Shown: positions 20,282 through 29,477, counted from the first letter of the stretch. The stretch is DNA of 64,000 bases from a bacterium (GCA_035505375.1 DATJQV010000032.1:1-64000); one strand, 5' to 3'. A program made the numbers and translations. The notes: generated by a model not told the origin, from the letters alone.

Positions 20282-20701
20282 TTGGCTCGTATCGCGGGTA
20301 TTGACCTGCCCGACAACAAAGCGATTCTCTACGCGCTGCCGCACATATATGGCATCGGCAGCTGTACGGCGCGCAGGATTCTGGCCGCGGCCGGGATCGA
20401 TCCCACGCGTCGCACCAAGGATCTGAGTGACGACGAGGTGGCCGCCATCCGTAAGGAAATCGACGGTGGCTACAAAGTGGAGGGCGAGTTGCGGGCAGAG
20501 GTCTCCGGCAACATCAAACGCTACATCGAGATCGGCAGCTACCGCGGCGACAGACATCGGAAGCGCCTGCCGGTACGCGGTCAGCGGACTCGGACGAACG
20601 CGCGGACGCGCAAAGGGCCGCGCAAGACGACCGGCGTCATCAAGGTAAAGGCAGCGCCGGCAGCTCCGGCTGCGAAGCCGGCGGCCGGAGGTAAGGCGTA
20701 A
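20282..20701 (+). CDS. rpsM: Ribosomal protein uS13
   Basis: Head protein of the 30S subunit that contacts the 50S subunit and tRNA. It has [23 protein letters not shown] and the basic tail [15 protein letters not shown]. The C-terminus carries an extra Ala/Pro/Lys-rich tail ([17 protein letters not shown]). TTG start with a strong AGGAGGT site. The usual upstream rpmJ and infA are absent; a promoter lies directly before it. Confidence 0.98.
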   Translation: MARIAGIDLPDNKAILYALPHIYGIGSCTARRILAAAGIDPTRRTKDLSDDEVAAIRKEIDGGYKVEGELRAEVSGNIKRYIEIGSYRGDRHRKRLPVRGQRTRTNARTRKGPRKTTGVIKVKAAPAAPAAKPAAGGKA

Positions 20702-21075
20702 TGGCGCGCAAGTCAATCCGCAAGAAAGTCCCACTTCTGTGTGTCGCCCACGTCAATACCAGTTTCAACAACACGATTGTGACGATTGCCGACCCGACCG
20801 GCGCGGTTGTTTCCTGGTCCAGCTCGGGCAGGGTAGGTTTCAAGGGTTCGAAGAAGGGGACGCCGTTCGCTGCCGGCCTCTGTGCGGAGGCGGCTGCCAA
20901 GGAAGCGGGTTCACTGGGAGTGAAGCGGCTTGAGGTCCTGGTGAGCGGCGCGGGACCGGGCCGAGAGTCGGCAATCCGGTCACTGCAGAACGCCGGCCTG
21001 GACATCGTCTCAATCCGCGACATAACACCGATTCCGCACAACGGCTGCCGAGCGCCAAAGCAGCGCCGCGTGTAG
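20701..21075 (+). CDS. rpsK: Ribosomal protein uS11
   Basis: 30S platform protein near the mRNA exit. It has [35 protein letters not shown] and the C-terminal [18 protein letters not shown]. The start overlaps the rpsM stop (TAATG), indicating translational coupling. Confidence 0.98.
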   Translation: MARKSIRKKVPLLCVAHVNTSFNNTIVTIADPTGAVVSWSSSGRVGFKGSKKGTPFAAGLCAEAAAKEAGSLGVKRLEVLVSGAGPGRESAIRSLQNAGLDIVSIRDITPIPHNGCRAPKQRRV

Positions 21076-21091
21076 CGGGGAACGAGGAAAG

Positions 21092-21706
21092 ATGGCAAGA
21101 TACATCGGACCGAAGTGTAAACGTTGCCGAAGAAACCGTGAGAAGCTGTTCCTGCGCGGAGAGAAGTGCCTGTCCGACAAGTGCATCCTGATGAAGCGCG
21201 GGGAGATGCCTGAGGTACGGGGACGGCGGCGGGTGTCCGCATACTCAATCCAGCTACGGGAGAAACAGAAGCTAAGGGTAATGTATGGCATACTCGAAAC
21301 GCAGTTCCACAACTACTTCACCAAGGCGGCGAAGAGCAAGAACACCGCGGCGGCGCTCGTCATTCTGCTGGAGCGGCGGCTCGACAACGTGGTGTTCCGG
21401 ATGGGGTTCGCCAATTCCCGGAGCCAGGCGCGGCAGTTCGTACGTCATGGCCTGATTACGGTCAACGGCCGCAGGATCAGCATCCCGTCCTACCTGACCG
21501 ATGCTGGCGATATCATCGGCGTAAAGGGGGAGAACGGCAAAAAGGTCATAAGCGCGATTCTCGCGAACAAGCAACAGCCGGGCATGTCGTGGCTGACGGT
21601 CGCTGCGGACCTCGGGGTCGGGACCGTAGTGCGCCAGCCGAGTCCGGACGACGTCAAGGATATTCCGTGTAACACTCAGTTGATCGTGGAGCTGTACTCG
21701 AAATGA
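21092..21706 (+). CDS. rpsD: Ribosomal protein uS4
   Basis: 30S assembly initiator that binds 16S rRNA. It begins MARYIGPKCKRCRRNREKL, with a Cys-rich start (KCKRC, later GEKCLSDKC) typical of zinc-binding S4. The S4 RNA-binding domain follows (LERRLDNVVFRMGFANSRSQARQFVRHGLI). Length 204. In many bacteria S4 represses this operon. The end overlaps the rpoA start (ATGA). Confidence 0.98.
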   Translation: MARYIGPKCKRCRRNREKLFLRGEKCLSDKCILMKRGEMPEVRGRRRVSAYSIQLREKQKLRVMYGILETQFHNYFTKAAKSKNTAAALVILLERRLDNVVFRMGFANSRSQARQFVRHGLITVNGRRISIPSYLTDAGDIIGVKGENGKKVISAILANKQQPGMSWLTVAADLGVGTVVRQPSPDDVKDIPCNTQLIVELYSK

Positions 21707-22737
21707 AGCTTAGACCTTTCACATTGCCAGAGAAGCTCGATCTTGACAGTGGAACCGCAACCGACTCCTACGGTCGGTTCATTCTGGCGCCGCTGGAGAA
21801 AGGCTGGGGCGCGACGATGGGCAATTCGCTGCGTCGCGCACTGCTGTCTTCGGTCCAGGGCGCTGCCGTTACCGAGCTGCGGATCGACGGTGTGGCGCAC
21901 GAGTTCTCGACGGTCGACGACGTGGTCGAGGACGTGACTGAGGTAGTACTCAACCTCAAGAAGCTCAGACTCAGGCTCTGGTCAGAGACGCCGAAGTTGT
22001 GTCACCTGCATGCCTCGGGCAAACGTGAGTTTCTGGCGCGGGACCTGACGGTGCCGCCGGAGATAGTCATTGCCAACCCGGACCAGCGCCTGCTCACCAT
22101 CTCGGACAGCAAGCGGTCGCTCAACATGGAACTGCTGGTCGAGAACGGTCGCGGCTACGTCAAGGCAGAGCGTCTTAAGAAGAACCGGACCGCGCCGGAG
22201 ACGACCGTTTTTCTGGACGCGTTCTTCTCGCCGGTGAAGCGGGTTAATTTCTGGGTCGAGTCGATGCGCGTGCTCGACCGGACCGATTTCGAACGGCTCG
22301 TGCTCGAGGTCTGGACCGACGGCACGGTCCGGCCGGACGAAGCTCTCATCCAGTCGGGTACGATTCTCAAGAATCACATGGCCGTGCTGGTGCCGGCGGA
22401 GAAGGAGCCGGAATTCATCGCCGAAGAGAAGCTCTACCAGGACCGGGATAAGCTGGTCGAGCTCCTGAATCAGAGTATTGAGGAACTCGAGCTATCCAAC
22501 CGGGCACTCAACTGCCTGATGAAGGGACGTTCGAAGACATCCGGTGAGCGGATTTCCATCCGGACGATCGGCGACCTCGTGCAGCGGAGCGAGAAGGACA
22601 TGCTCGACACCGAGAACTTCGGCCGCAAGTCACTTGAGGAATTGAAGAAGGTGCTCGAGGACGTCGGCTTGTCCCTCGGGATGGATGTTTCCGGTCTGCC
22701 GCTGGTTGAGCGCGAGCCGGAAAAGGAAAAGGAGTAG
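21703..22737 (+). CDS. rpoA: RNA polymerase alpha subunit
   Basis: The N-terminal assembly domain has the motif GWGATMGNSLRRALLSS and GAAVTELRIDGVAHEF. The C-terminal domain, which binds UP elements and activators, has NRALNCLMKGRSKTSGERI and ENFGRKSLEELKKVLEDVGLS. Length 344 with a Glu/Lys-rich end. It is translationally coupled to rpsD. Confidence 0.98.
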   Translation: MKLRPFTLPEKLDLDSGTATDSYGRFILAPLEKGWGATMGNSLRRALLSSVQGAAVTELRIDGVAHEFSTVDDVVEDVTEVVLNLKKLRLRLWSETPKLCHLHASGKREFLARDLTVPPEIVIANPDQRLLTISDSKRSLNMELLVENGRGYVKAERLKKNRTAPETTVFLDAFFSPVKRVNFWVESMRVLDRTDFERLVLEVWTDGTVRPDEALIQSGTILKNHMAVLVPAEKEPEFIAEEKLYQDRDKLVELLNQSIEELELSNRALNCLMKGRSKTSGERISIRTIGDLVQRSEKDMLDTENFGRKSLEELKKVLEDVGLSLGMDVSGLPLVEREPEKEKE

Positions 22738-22739
22738 TC

Positions 22740-23216
22740 TTGCGCCACGGAGACAAGGCGAAGAAGCTCGGCCGGACCGCCCAGCACCGCAAGGCGCTGA
22801 TGCGCAACCTGGTGACCGCGCTGCTGGAGCATGAGCGGATAACGACAACACTGGCCAAGGCCAAAGAAGCGCGGCGCTACGCTGACCGCGTAGTCGCGCA
22901 GTCGCTCGGCAACACGGTCGCCGCGCGACGCGAGGTCGGCCGTTTCGTATCGGACAAGACAGTTCTGAAGAAGTTGTTCGACGTCATCGCGCCGCGGTTC
23001 GCGGGCCGCCCCGGTGGTTTCACCCGCGTGCTCCGGCTGGGGCCGCGTGAGGGTGATGCGGCCGAAATGGCTATGCTCGAACTGGTCATCCGTGAGGAAC
23101 GGCACCACGAGAAGAAGGCCAGGGCGGCCGTGGAAAAACAGCGGGGCGGCAGGAAGACAAAACCGGACAAGAAGGCGGACGACAAGTCCAAGGCTCGCGA
23201 CGAATCCGAAGAGTAG
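22740..23216 (+). CDS. rplQ: Ribosomal protein bL17
   Basis: 50S protein near the exit tunnel. It begins (TTG start) RHGDKAKKLGRTAQHRKALM and has the ITTTLAKAKEARRYADRVV and RLGPREGDAAEMAMLEL segments. A basic tail (about 40 residues, GGRKTKPDKKADDKSKA) extends beyond the usual end. Confidence 0.97.
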   Translation: MRHGDKAKKLGRTAQHRKALMRNLVTALLEHERITTTLAKAKEARRYADRVVAQSLGNTVAARREVGRFVSDKTVLKKLFDVIAPRFAGRPGGFTRVLRLGPREGDAAEMAMLELVIREERHHEKKARAAVEKQRGGRKTKPDKKADDKSKARDESEE

Positions 23217-23223
23217 CGGGCCG

Positions 23224-23601
23224 ATGCTTCGGTGCCTGGTCCGGTCGAAAATCCAGCGACTGACGGTCACTGACAAGAACCTCAAGTACGACGGCAGCCT
23301 GGAGCTTGACTCCAGGCTGCTGCTTGCAGCCGACATCGTGCCGGGTGAACTCGTGCAGGTGGTCAACGTCAACAACGGTTGCCGCTTCGAGACCTACGTC
23401 ATCCCGGCGCGGGCGGGTTCCGGAGCATGCGTGCTCAATGGCGCTGCGGCCCGGAAGGGCGAGGTCGGCGACGAGGTGATAGTTATGGCCCTGGCCTGGA
23501 TCGCCGACGCCGAGTCACGCCAGCACCGAGTGGCTTGCGTCAACGTCGACCATCGCAATCGCATCAAGAAAAGTGACCGCAATAGTCCTCGCAGCGGGTA
23601 A
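23224..23601 (+). CDS. panD: Aspartate 1-decarboxylase (proenzyme)
   Basis: Makes beta-alanine for pantothenate and CoA with a pyruvoyl cofactor formed by self-cleavage. The cleavage site is Gly24-Ser25 (KYDGSLELD), exactly as in E. coli, and Lys9, Arg54 and Tyr58 are at their known positions (VNNGCRFETYV). The ATG at 23224 gives 125 residues. It is embedded in the rpsM-rpoA transcript, 7 bp after rplQ, and its 3' end overlaps the next gene by 29 bp. Confidence 0.93.
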   Translation: MLRCLVRSKIQRLTVTDKNLKYDGSLELDSRLLLAADIVPGELVQVVNVNNGCRFETYVIPARAGSGACVLNGAAARKGEVGDEVIVMALAWIADAESRQHRVACVNVDHRNRIKKSDRNSPRSG

Positions 23602-24313
23602 GAGCAAGCGAATGGGGACGCCGGTCCCCAAGGTGCTCCTGCCACTCGACGGACGTCCGTTGCTGGGACATGTTCTGGACTCAGCCCGCGCAGCCGGAAT
23701 CTCGCGCATGATAGTGGTTGTCGGTACTCAGAAGGAGCAGGTCATGGCTGCGTTCGACCAGGCTGGCGTCGAATTCGTGGTGCAGGGCGGGCAGCGCGGC
23801 ACGGCTGACGCAGTTCTCGCCTGTCGCGACCGACTGACCGACGACGAGGAGTGCGTGGTGCTCTGTGGCGACGCGCCCTTGATTCGGCCCGAGACAATCC
23901 AGAGGCTGGTGCGGGCTAGGCAGGCATCGGGCGCGGCGGTCGTCGTTTTCACGGCCCGGCTGGCAGATCCATTCGGTTACGGCCGGGTTGTCCGTGCCTC
24001 CGGTGATTCAATCGACCGGATCGTCGAGCAGCGGGATGCGTCTCCGGACATTCTGGCGATCAACGAGGTCAATTCGGGAGCCTATTCCTTTCGCTGGGGT
24101 GATGTCTTGCCAGCGCTGGAGAGAATCCGTCCGAGCGCCGTATCCGGCGAGTACTACCTCACCGATCTGGTTCGTGAGGTTCGGGCGGAGGGCGGGCAAG
24201 CGGTGGCGGTCCTGGCCGCAGATCCGGACGAGATGCTCGGGGCCAACACGCCGGACGAGCTGGCCGCGCTCGAACGGGGCCTTGTCGCGCGCCGGGAGCA
24301 AAGTGCGCGTTGA
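23573..24313 (+). CDS. GlmU-like uridylyltransferase domain protein (nucleotidyltransferase only)
   Basis: Begins TAIVLAAGKSKRMGTPVPK, the nucleotidyltransferase signature. GQRGTADAVL, the metal site CGDAPLI, EVNSGAYSFR and YYLTDLV match the UTP:GlcNAc-1-phosphate uridylyltransferase half of GlmU. At 246 residues the C-terminal left-handed beta-helix acetyltransferase is missing. It probably makes UDP-GlcNAc or a related sugar nucleotide; the acetylation step would need another protein. GTG start, overlapping panD, and it ends by overlapping the next start. Confidence 0.88.
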   Translation: MTAIVLAAGKSKRMGTPVPKVLLPLDGRPLLGHVLDSARAAGISRMIVVVGTQKEQVMAAFDQAGVEFVVQGGQRGTADAVLACRDRLTDDEECVVLCGDAPLIRPETIQRLVRARQASGAAVVVFTARLADPFGYGRVVRASGDSIDRIVEQRDASPDILAINEVNSGAYSFRWGDVLPALERIRPSAVSGEYYLTDLVREVRAEGGQAVAVLAADPDEMLGANTPDELAALERGLVARREQSAR

Positions 24314-24759
24314 GCCGAGTATTGCCCTGGCTGGTGCTTGTCGTTCTGGTGCTGGCCATCGGAGCCTCGATCGCGTGGAGGGCTCTGCCGGAAGAAGAGG
24401 CTGAGCCGGATGTGAGATCGCTGAGGCTGGAAGTCGTCAACGGGAGCGGCACGCCGCGGGCAGGCCGGGCGGTGGCCGACGAGCTGCAGATGCGCGGGTT
24501 GGATGTCTACGCGGTCAGAACCGAGAGCCGGCGCGCAGCGCGGACCGCTGTCGTAGACCTGCGCGAGCACGACGGCAGAAACGCCAAGTCGGTCGCACGT
24601 GTGCTGTCGGTACAGCGGCACTGGCGGAAACTGCCCCTGGGACCGAGATACGCTCCTGATACGCGGGTCGAGATTGACTCGGCCCGCTACCTCGAGGTGC
24701 GGCTGGTGGTCGGTGACGACTACCGTATTTTCTTCCCAAACGTCGTTCCCCTGTACTGA
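24310..24759 (+). CDS. Membrane-anchored LytR C-terminal domain protein
   Basis: 149 residues: one N-terminal membrane helix (VLPWLVLVVLVLAIGASIAW), then a LytR_C domain (RLEVVNGSGTPRAGRAVADELQMRGLDV and a later VEIDSARYLEVRLVVGDDY). This domain is found alone or at the end of LytR-CpsA-Psr cell-wall ligases; its role is unclear. The TTG start overlaps the previous stop, and rsfS follows immediately. LytR_C next to rsfS is a common arrangement in other bacteria. Confidence 0.85.
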   Translation: MSRVLPWLVLVVLVLAIGASIAWRALPEEEAEPDVRSLRLEVVNGSGTPRAGRAVADELQMRGLDVYAVRTESRRAARTAVVDLREHDGRNAKSVARVLSVQRHWRKLPLGPRYAPDTRVEIDSARYLEVRLVVGDDYRIFFPNVVPLY

Positions 24760-24760
24760 A

Positions 24761-25120
24761 ATGACGGCGGCAAGGCTGGCGAAGCGCGCGGCGACGATCA
24801 TACTGGGGAAACTCGGCGAGGACGTCGTCGTGCTCGACCTGCGCGGCCGCTCGCCGCTCGCCGACTACTTCGTCATCGCGACGGCCAACTCGACAATCCA
24901 CGCCCAGGCGATCGCCGACGAACTGGCGCAGGAGCTGAAACGCGACGGGGAGCGGACGCACCACGTCGAGGGCGTGGAAAATGGTGCGTGGATACTTCTT
25001 GACTATTTCAGCGTTGTCGTGCATATTTTCTGCGGTGAGACCCGCCAGTTTTTCGGTCTGGAACGGCTCTGGGGCGATGCTCCGTGCCAGACCTTCACCG
25101 ATACGAATGGCAAGAACTAA
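24761..25120 (+). CDS. rsfS: Ribosomal silencing factor RsfS
   Basis: Binds uL14 and blocks subunit joining when nutrients are short. It has the family core LRGRSPLADYFVIATANSTIH, then ADELAQELK and WILLDYFSVVVHIF. 119 residues; the ATG at 24761 follows the previous stop after one base. Confidence 0.95.
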   Translation: MTAARLAKRAATIILGKLGEDVVVLDLRGRSPLADYFVIATANSTIHAQAIADELAQELKRDGERTHHVEGVENGAWILLDYFSVVVHIFCGETRQFFGLERLWGDAPCQTFTDTNGKN

Positions 25121-25162
25121 CTGGCCGCGTGCTCTGAGGCCCCGGCCGACAGGAGGTGCCGT

Positions 25163-25621
25163 TTGACCCTAACATCATTGCTTCGGCCTGATCGCATCAA
25201 TCTTGACCTGAAAGCGAAGAAGAAGCCGGAGGCGCTGCGCGAGTTGGTGCAGATGATCCGGCAAGGCGACGATGCCGAACTGCTGCTGGCGACCCTGACC
25301 AAGCGCGAAGAACTTGGCTCGACCGGCATCGGCAAAGGAATCGCCATACCACATGGCCGCTCGCTCCTGATCGACAAGCTGGAAATGGCCGTAGGTCGGT
25401 CGACCAAGGGCGTCGACTACGACTCGATCGACCACAAGGCGGCCCACCTCTTTTTCCTCATCATGGCACCGCCCCAGGACCCGGGCAACCAGTACCTCAT
25501 CACGCTGGGTCGGGTGGCGATGGTCTGCCAGGAACTGACCAAGAAGAAACGTCTGTTCGATCCTCAGACTCCGGAAGAGCTGATCGAGCTGGTGCGCAGC
25601 CTCGAGGAGAAGATCCGATGA
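25163..25621 (+). CDS. PTS EIIA (fructose/nitrogen-type) domain protein
   Basis: 152 residues with the EIIA-Fru/PtsN fold; the phosphorylated histidine is His64 in GIAIPHGRS, after TKREELGSTGIGKG. A strong AGGAGGT site precedes the TTG start. No HPr, EI or sugar permease is nearby, so a regulatory (PtsN-like) role or phosphorylation by enzymes elsewhere is likely. The stop overlaps the next start (ATGA). Confidence 0.92.
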   Translation: MTLTSLLRPDRINLDLKAKKKPEALRELVQMIRQGDDAELLLATLTKREELGSTGIGKGIAIPHGRSLLIDKLEMAVGRSTKGVDYDSIDHKAAHLFFLIMAPPQDPGNQYLITLGRVAMVCQELTKKKRLFDPQTPEELIELVRSLEEKIR

Positions 25622-25968
25622 ACGCCAAGGTCGAGACTCTGCGCTCGCTTGAGGAGTTCGACCATATCCTGCGTGACATCGAAACCGCCGACTACCAGGC
25701 AGTGGGATTTCAGTCAGTCAAGGCCTCCGACGATTTCATCAAGACTGCTGAGCGCGAGCGCGAGAAGCTGACCAGGAAGGTTGACCCCAAGCTGCTGGCG
25801 ATGTACGAGCGGATCATGAAGCGGTACGGAGGCAGGGTTGTCGTCCAAGTCATCCGCGAGTTCTGCGGCGGCTGCTACGTCAAGTTGCCGTCAGAGCTGG
25901 CGTCCCGCTGCCGTACCGATCTCGTCAGCTGTCCGAACTGCGGTCGGTTCCTCTACTACGTAAAGTAG
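25618..25968 (+). CDS. C4-type zinc ribbon protein
   Basis: 116 residues: a helical N-terminal half, then a zf-RING_7-type ribbon with FCGGCYVKLP and CPNCGRFLYY. Proteins of this kind have a coiled-coil plus zinc ribbon and are of uncertain role; longer relatives include CdsZ. The coiled coil is short here. It is coupled to the EIIA gene. Confidence 0.85.
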   Translation: MNAKVETLRSLEEFDHILRDIETADYQAVGFQSVKASDDFIKTAEREREKLTRKVDPKLLAMYERIMKRYGGRVVVQVIREFCGGCYVKLPSELASRCRTDLVSCPNCGRFLYYVK

Positions 25969-25993
25969 ACCCTGGGCCGAAGGTGGGCGGTCC

Positions 25994-26776
25994 ATGGTCG
26001 CCAGCGCAGTAGTTCTCGCTCTCGCTCTTTCCGCCTTCGAGTTCCCCGGCTGTGCCGGCCGGGCGTCGGGGATGCTCGCCGGCGCAGCGGTAGCTGACGG
26101 GCAACACGCCTTTTTCCTGAATCCCGCACTAATTGCGGCCGACAGCCGATACCAGGCCGGCGCCTGCTGTTCTCGGCCGTATGACCTTCCGGGTCTGTCC
26201 TGGGGCAGAGTCTCTGGAAACTGGAGCTCGGAGTTGGTCGCGGCCGGGGTTGGTTTCTCAGCGCTCCGGCTTGGTCAGTACGGCGAACAGGATGCGCAGG
26301 TCGTTGTCGGTGGCGCGCCCATGCGTTCGCTGTCCGTGGGCCTCGGCATCCACGCGCTCATCGTCAGTGACGCTCCGGACTACAGTGACATCGTGCCCGC
26401 GTTCGATGCCGGCGTTTGCTGGCGGTCCGGTCGTGTCCGAGTCGGCGCAGCCGGGCTTCGGCTCAATTCTCCTCGCTGGCGCGACGGTACCGAGCTGCCG
26501 TCGCGGATAGTGCTGGCCGGTTCGTGGCACCCGGTCGACGAAGTGCTGCTGGCCACGGACCTCAGCCGTCAGCAAGGTGAGGACGATGTGACATTCGGCG
26601 CCGAGTTCCGGCCGGTTCCGCAGTTCGGGCTGAGAATGGGAATCGGGGTCGCGCCGCTCCGGTATGCGGCCGGACTGGGGGCGACGGTCGGACCAGTAGG
26701 GTTTGAGTACGCATATCAATTCCATCCGCAACTGAAGGAAACGCATATCCTCGGTCTGCGTGCAGCATGGCGCTAG
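25994..26776 (+). CDS. PorV/UPF0164-like outer-membrane protein
   Basis: 260 residues with a signal peptide and, after it, GRASGMLAGAAVADGQHAFFLNPALIA, the hallmark start of PorV/UPF0164 barrels. Alternating beta-strand pattern with aromatic ends follows (VGFEYAYQFHPQLKE). It is shorter than PorV itself (380 residues at 56532), so it may be a related barrel. It overlaps the next gene by 10 bp. Confidence 0.75.
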   Translation: MVASAVVLALALSAFEFPGCAGRASGMLAGAAVADGQHAFFLNPALIAADSRYQAGACCSRPYDLPGLSWGRVSGNWSSELVAAGVGFSALRLGQYGEQDAQVVVGGAPMRSLSVGLGIHALIVSDAPDYSDIVPAFDAGVCWRSGRVRVGAAGLRLNSPRWRDGTELPSRIVLAGSWHPVDEVLLATDLSRQQGEDDVTFGAEFRPVPQFGLRMGIGVAPLRYAAGLGATVGPVGFEYAYQFHPQLKETHILGLRAAWR

Positions 26777-28506
26777 CCCTGCTGCTTCTTCTCGGGCAAT
26801 TCGGTTCCGGGCTGTTCCCTGAGTCACCGACAACCGAGGGCGACCTGGCGTTGCAGGAGCAGGTCGAGCGGGTGCTGGAAAGACAGATTGACATCAACCG
26901 TGCTACACCTCACAGGCTGCTTGCGATTCCGTGGCTCAGCCCTGCTCTCGCCTACAGCATCGTCGCGGTTCGGGATTCGCTGGGCAGGTTCGGCACAGTC
27001 GAGCAACTGCAGCAGGTGCCGGGAATGACCGCTGAGACATACGAGTCGATTCGGCCGTTCCTCCGCATCGGTAGCAACCGGCGGGCGTTGACTGGCAGCA
27101 TTGTTTCAAGAGTCAGCACTGACTCGGTCGGTGGCGGTGGCGCCGGCCTCAGGCTTCGCAATCGGCTCGATCTCCGCTCCGGCAGACTGCGGGTCGCGGC
27201 GCTGACCGACAAGGGCAAGGGAGAGTCGAGTGCGTTCGATTTCGCCAGCGCCGGTGCCGAATTCCCCGTGGGCCGGGCGCGAATCACGCTCGGGGACTTC
27301 ACCACCGGCTTTGGCGATGGTCTGGTCTTCAGCGCTCCGACCTGGCGCAGCAGCCTGCTTGATGGGACAGATCAGGAGGTCGGGAACGTCAGGCTGGTAA
27401 GGTCGGCCGTGGAGGCTTCCTACCTGCGCGGCGGCGCGGCAGACCTCCGGGCGGGCGAGTGGAGCGCGTGCCTGCTCGGTTCGTATGCGGGCCGGGACGC
27501 ACGGCTCAACGAAGACGGCACGGTTCAGCGTCTCGTCGGCACGGGCGCCCACGACGATTCAGCTTCCATCGCGGGGCACAATGCGGTTCGAGAGGCGACC
27601 GCAGGACTCAGTGCGGCTTACCATGGAAACCGGGCCGGAGTCGGGTTTGTCGCAGAATACTCGAAGTACAGCCGGGAATTCGCGCCGGCCGATTCGACCG
27701 CGTCGCTTGTCGGAAGTGAGTTGTTCGCCGTCGGCCTGAATGGAGAATGCAGGCTCGGGCAGTACGAGTTGCGTGGTGAGATAGCGAGGTCCAGCGGGTC
27801 CGGCATGGCCGGCGCGTTCGAGCTTACCGGCGGCTGGCCGGACTTCGATGCTCGCGTTTCGCTGTGCGGGCACCAGGCCCGGTTCTTCGCGCCGCACGGC
27901 CGCTGGACGAGCCTGACCGACACTAAAGACCGCCTGGACGCATCAGGTCGGCTGGGCTGGCACCAAGCCGGTTCCAGCGTTTCCGTCAGCGGCAACACTT
28001 ACCGAGACTTCGAACTCGACTCGGTACCGGCGCGGCTGGAGCTTCGTCTCGGACAGGAGCTTGGCGTCCTCGACCTGGCTCTTACCATGGGATACCGCTA
28101 CGAAGCTGAGCAGGAACGCTACCGGACGACAAGAGCCGAAGTCGGCGCAAGACTCGGACGGGCAACGACCTCACGATTGATTCTCGATGACGTCTATCCC
28201 GAGAAGAGCACGTCGCGCGGCACGATAGCCGCGCTGCGGTTGACACAGGATCTGGGGCCCGCCGAACTAGTGCTTTCCGCCGGGCGCATCGCGGTTGATG
28301 GAACCGGAGTCACCATGTATCTGCACGAGCCGGGAGCCAGTGGCATCGGTTCATCCTTCAGCAGCAGCGCTTCATGCTGGCGCGTCGCTGGCGGCGGTGA
28401 GGCGCGCATTATCAGGTGGCTGCGGCTCGGACTGAAGGCGGGCTGTGCCTGGAAACCGCACCCTGTGCTCGACGCCGCCGCGCAGCTCGAACTCGTGTGT
28501 TCCTAG
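26767..28506 (+). CDS. Helix-hairpin-helix plus outer-membrane beta-barrel protein
   Basis: 579 residues. The signal peptide is short (MALALLLLLGQFGSG). Residues 38-100 hold two ComEA-like helix-hairpin-helix motifs (IDINRATPHRLLAIPWLSP and FGTVEQLQQVPGMTAETYES). The rest is a long beta-rich region with barrel-type strands (ARITLGDFTTGFGDGLVFS). Similar proteins occur in Bacteroidota and relatives; the HhH part could hold DNA or be structural. It is co-transcribed with the PorV-like gene before it. Confidence 0.75.
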   Translation: MALALLLLLGQFGSGLFPESPTTEGDLALQEQVERVLERQIDINRATPHRLLAIPWLSPALAYSIVAVRDSLGRFGTVEQLQQVPGMTAETYESIRPFLRIGSNRRALTGSIVSRVSTDSVGGGGAGLRLRNRLDLRSGRLRVAALTDKGKGESSAFDFASAGAEFPVGRARITLGDFTTGFGDGLVFSAPTWRSSLLDGTDQEVGNVRLVRSAVEASYLRGGAADLRAGEWSACLLGSYAGRDARLNEDGTVQRLVGTGAHDDSASIAGHNAVREATAGLSAAYHGNRAGVGFVAEYSKYSREFAPADSTASLVGSELFAVGLNGECRLGQYELRGEIARSSGSGMAGAFELTGGWPDFDARVSLCGHQARFFAPHGRWTSLTDTKDRLDASGRLGWHQAGSSVSVSGNTYRDFELDSVPARLELRLGQELGVLDLALTMGYRYEAEQERYRTTRAEVGARLGRATTSRLILDDVYPEKSTSRGTIAALRLTQDLGPAELVLSAGRIAVDGTGVTMYLHEPGASGIGSSFSSSASCWRVAGGGEARIIRWLRLGLKAGCAWKPHPVLDAAAQLELVCS

Positions 28507-28590
28507 TCCGCATCCGCAATTCTGCATTCTGGTTTCTGGATTCTGAATTCTGGACTATCCGATTCCTCTGTCTATAGTCTCTAGTCAATC
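28507..28590. repeat. TTCTG-type spacer repeats
   Basis: Words like GGATTCTGAATTCTGG and TCTATAGTCTCTAGTC, one arm only. A similar stretch is at 61370-61420. Confidence 0.55.
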
Positions 28591-28592
28591 CC

Positions 28593-29477
28593 ATGGTCGA
28601 CTATCACATTCATCCCGACTTCTCACACGACGCACAGGGCTCGGTCGATGAGTTCTGCACAAGAGCTGCTGAGATTGGACTGGGTGAGATATGCTTCACT
28701 ACGCACTACGAACCTGACCCGGCCCGCAGCAGCATCGAGCACGTCCGGGTGAATGGTGTCGCGCAGCCGGTCAATTCCGATTGGCCCGATTCCTACCTGG
28801 CCGCGATTCGGGGCGCCAGAACGAAGTTCGCCGACCTTGTAGTGCTGGCCGGCGTCGAGGTCGGGTACGAGCCCGGGCTTGAAGGTGTCATCGGCGACTT
28901 CCTCAGCCGGTTTCAGTTCGATTTCGTCCTGGGGTCAGTCCACTGCCTCGAGCACGTCGCCATCACCGCCGGAGACGAACTGGACCGATTCAAGCGCGAG
29001 CAATTGTCGCTTGGCCCCGAACACTTTGCGGAGAGCTACTTTCGCAATGTCCGGGCCGCGGCCGGGACGCAGCTCTTCGACTGCCTGGGTCATCTCGATA
29101 TCTACCGCAAGTACATCAGGCCTCTGTTCGACAGCCGATTTGACCAGGCCGTCGACACGCGTCTGCCTTCGGTCCTCAAGTTCGTGGCCGAGTCCGGCAC
29201 CGGCATGGAGGTCAACACCTCGGCCCTGCGGAGAGGCAACGCCGAACCCTACCCCGAGCTGCGCATCCTCAAGCTGGCGAGAAATGCCGGCGTCCGAGTC
29301 TTTACGACCGGCTCGGACGCCCACCGCCCGGCAGATCTGGGTATGGGTCTGGACATGGCGCTGCGGTCGCTGAACGACCTCGGCGTCGAGCCGGCGCGTT
29401 TCCGCCAGCGCCGAGTTATCAGCCCGGCCCAGCGTCGGCCGCGGGCGGCCAGCCGCCTGGGATTTCGGTCCGCCTGA
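28593..29477 (+). CDS. PHP-family phosphatase (histidinol-phosphatase-like)
   Basis: 294 residues with the PHP metal motifs: DYHIHPDFSHDA, LAGVEVGYEP, GSVHCLEH, CLGHLDIYRKY and TGSDAHRPADLG. The closest named function is histidinol phosphatase of the HisK type, which makes histidinol. The C-terminal 30 residues are basic and extra. No other his gene is in the window, so a different phosphoester substrate is possible. Confidence 0.85.
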   Translation: MVDYHIHPDFSHDAQGSVDEFCTRAAEIGLGEICFTTHYEPDPARSSIEHVRVNGVAQPVNSDWPDSYLAAIRGARTKFADLVVLAGVEVGYEPGLEGVIGDFLSRFQFDFVLGSVHCLEHVAITAGDELDRFKREQLSLGPEHFAESYFRNVRAAAGTQLFDCLGHLDIYRKYIRPLFDSRFDQAVDTRLPSVLKFVAESGTGMEVNTSALRRGNAEPYPELRILKLARNAGVRVFTTGSDAHRPADLGMGLDMALRSLNDLGVEPARFRQRRVISPAQRRPRAASRLGFRSA

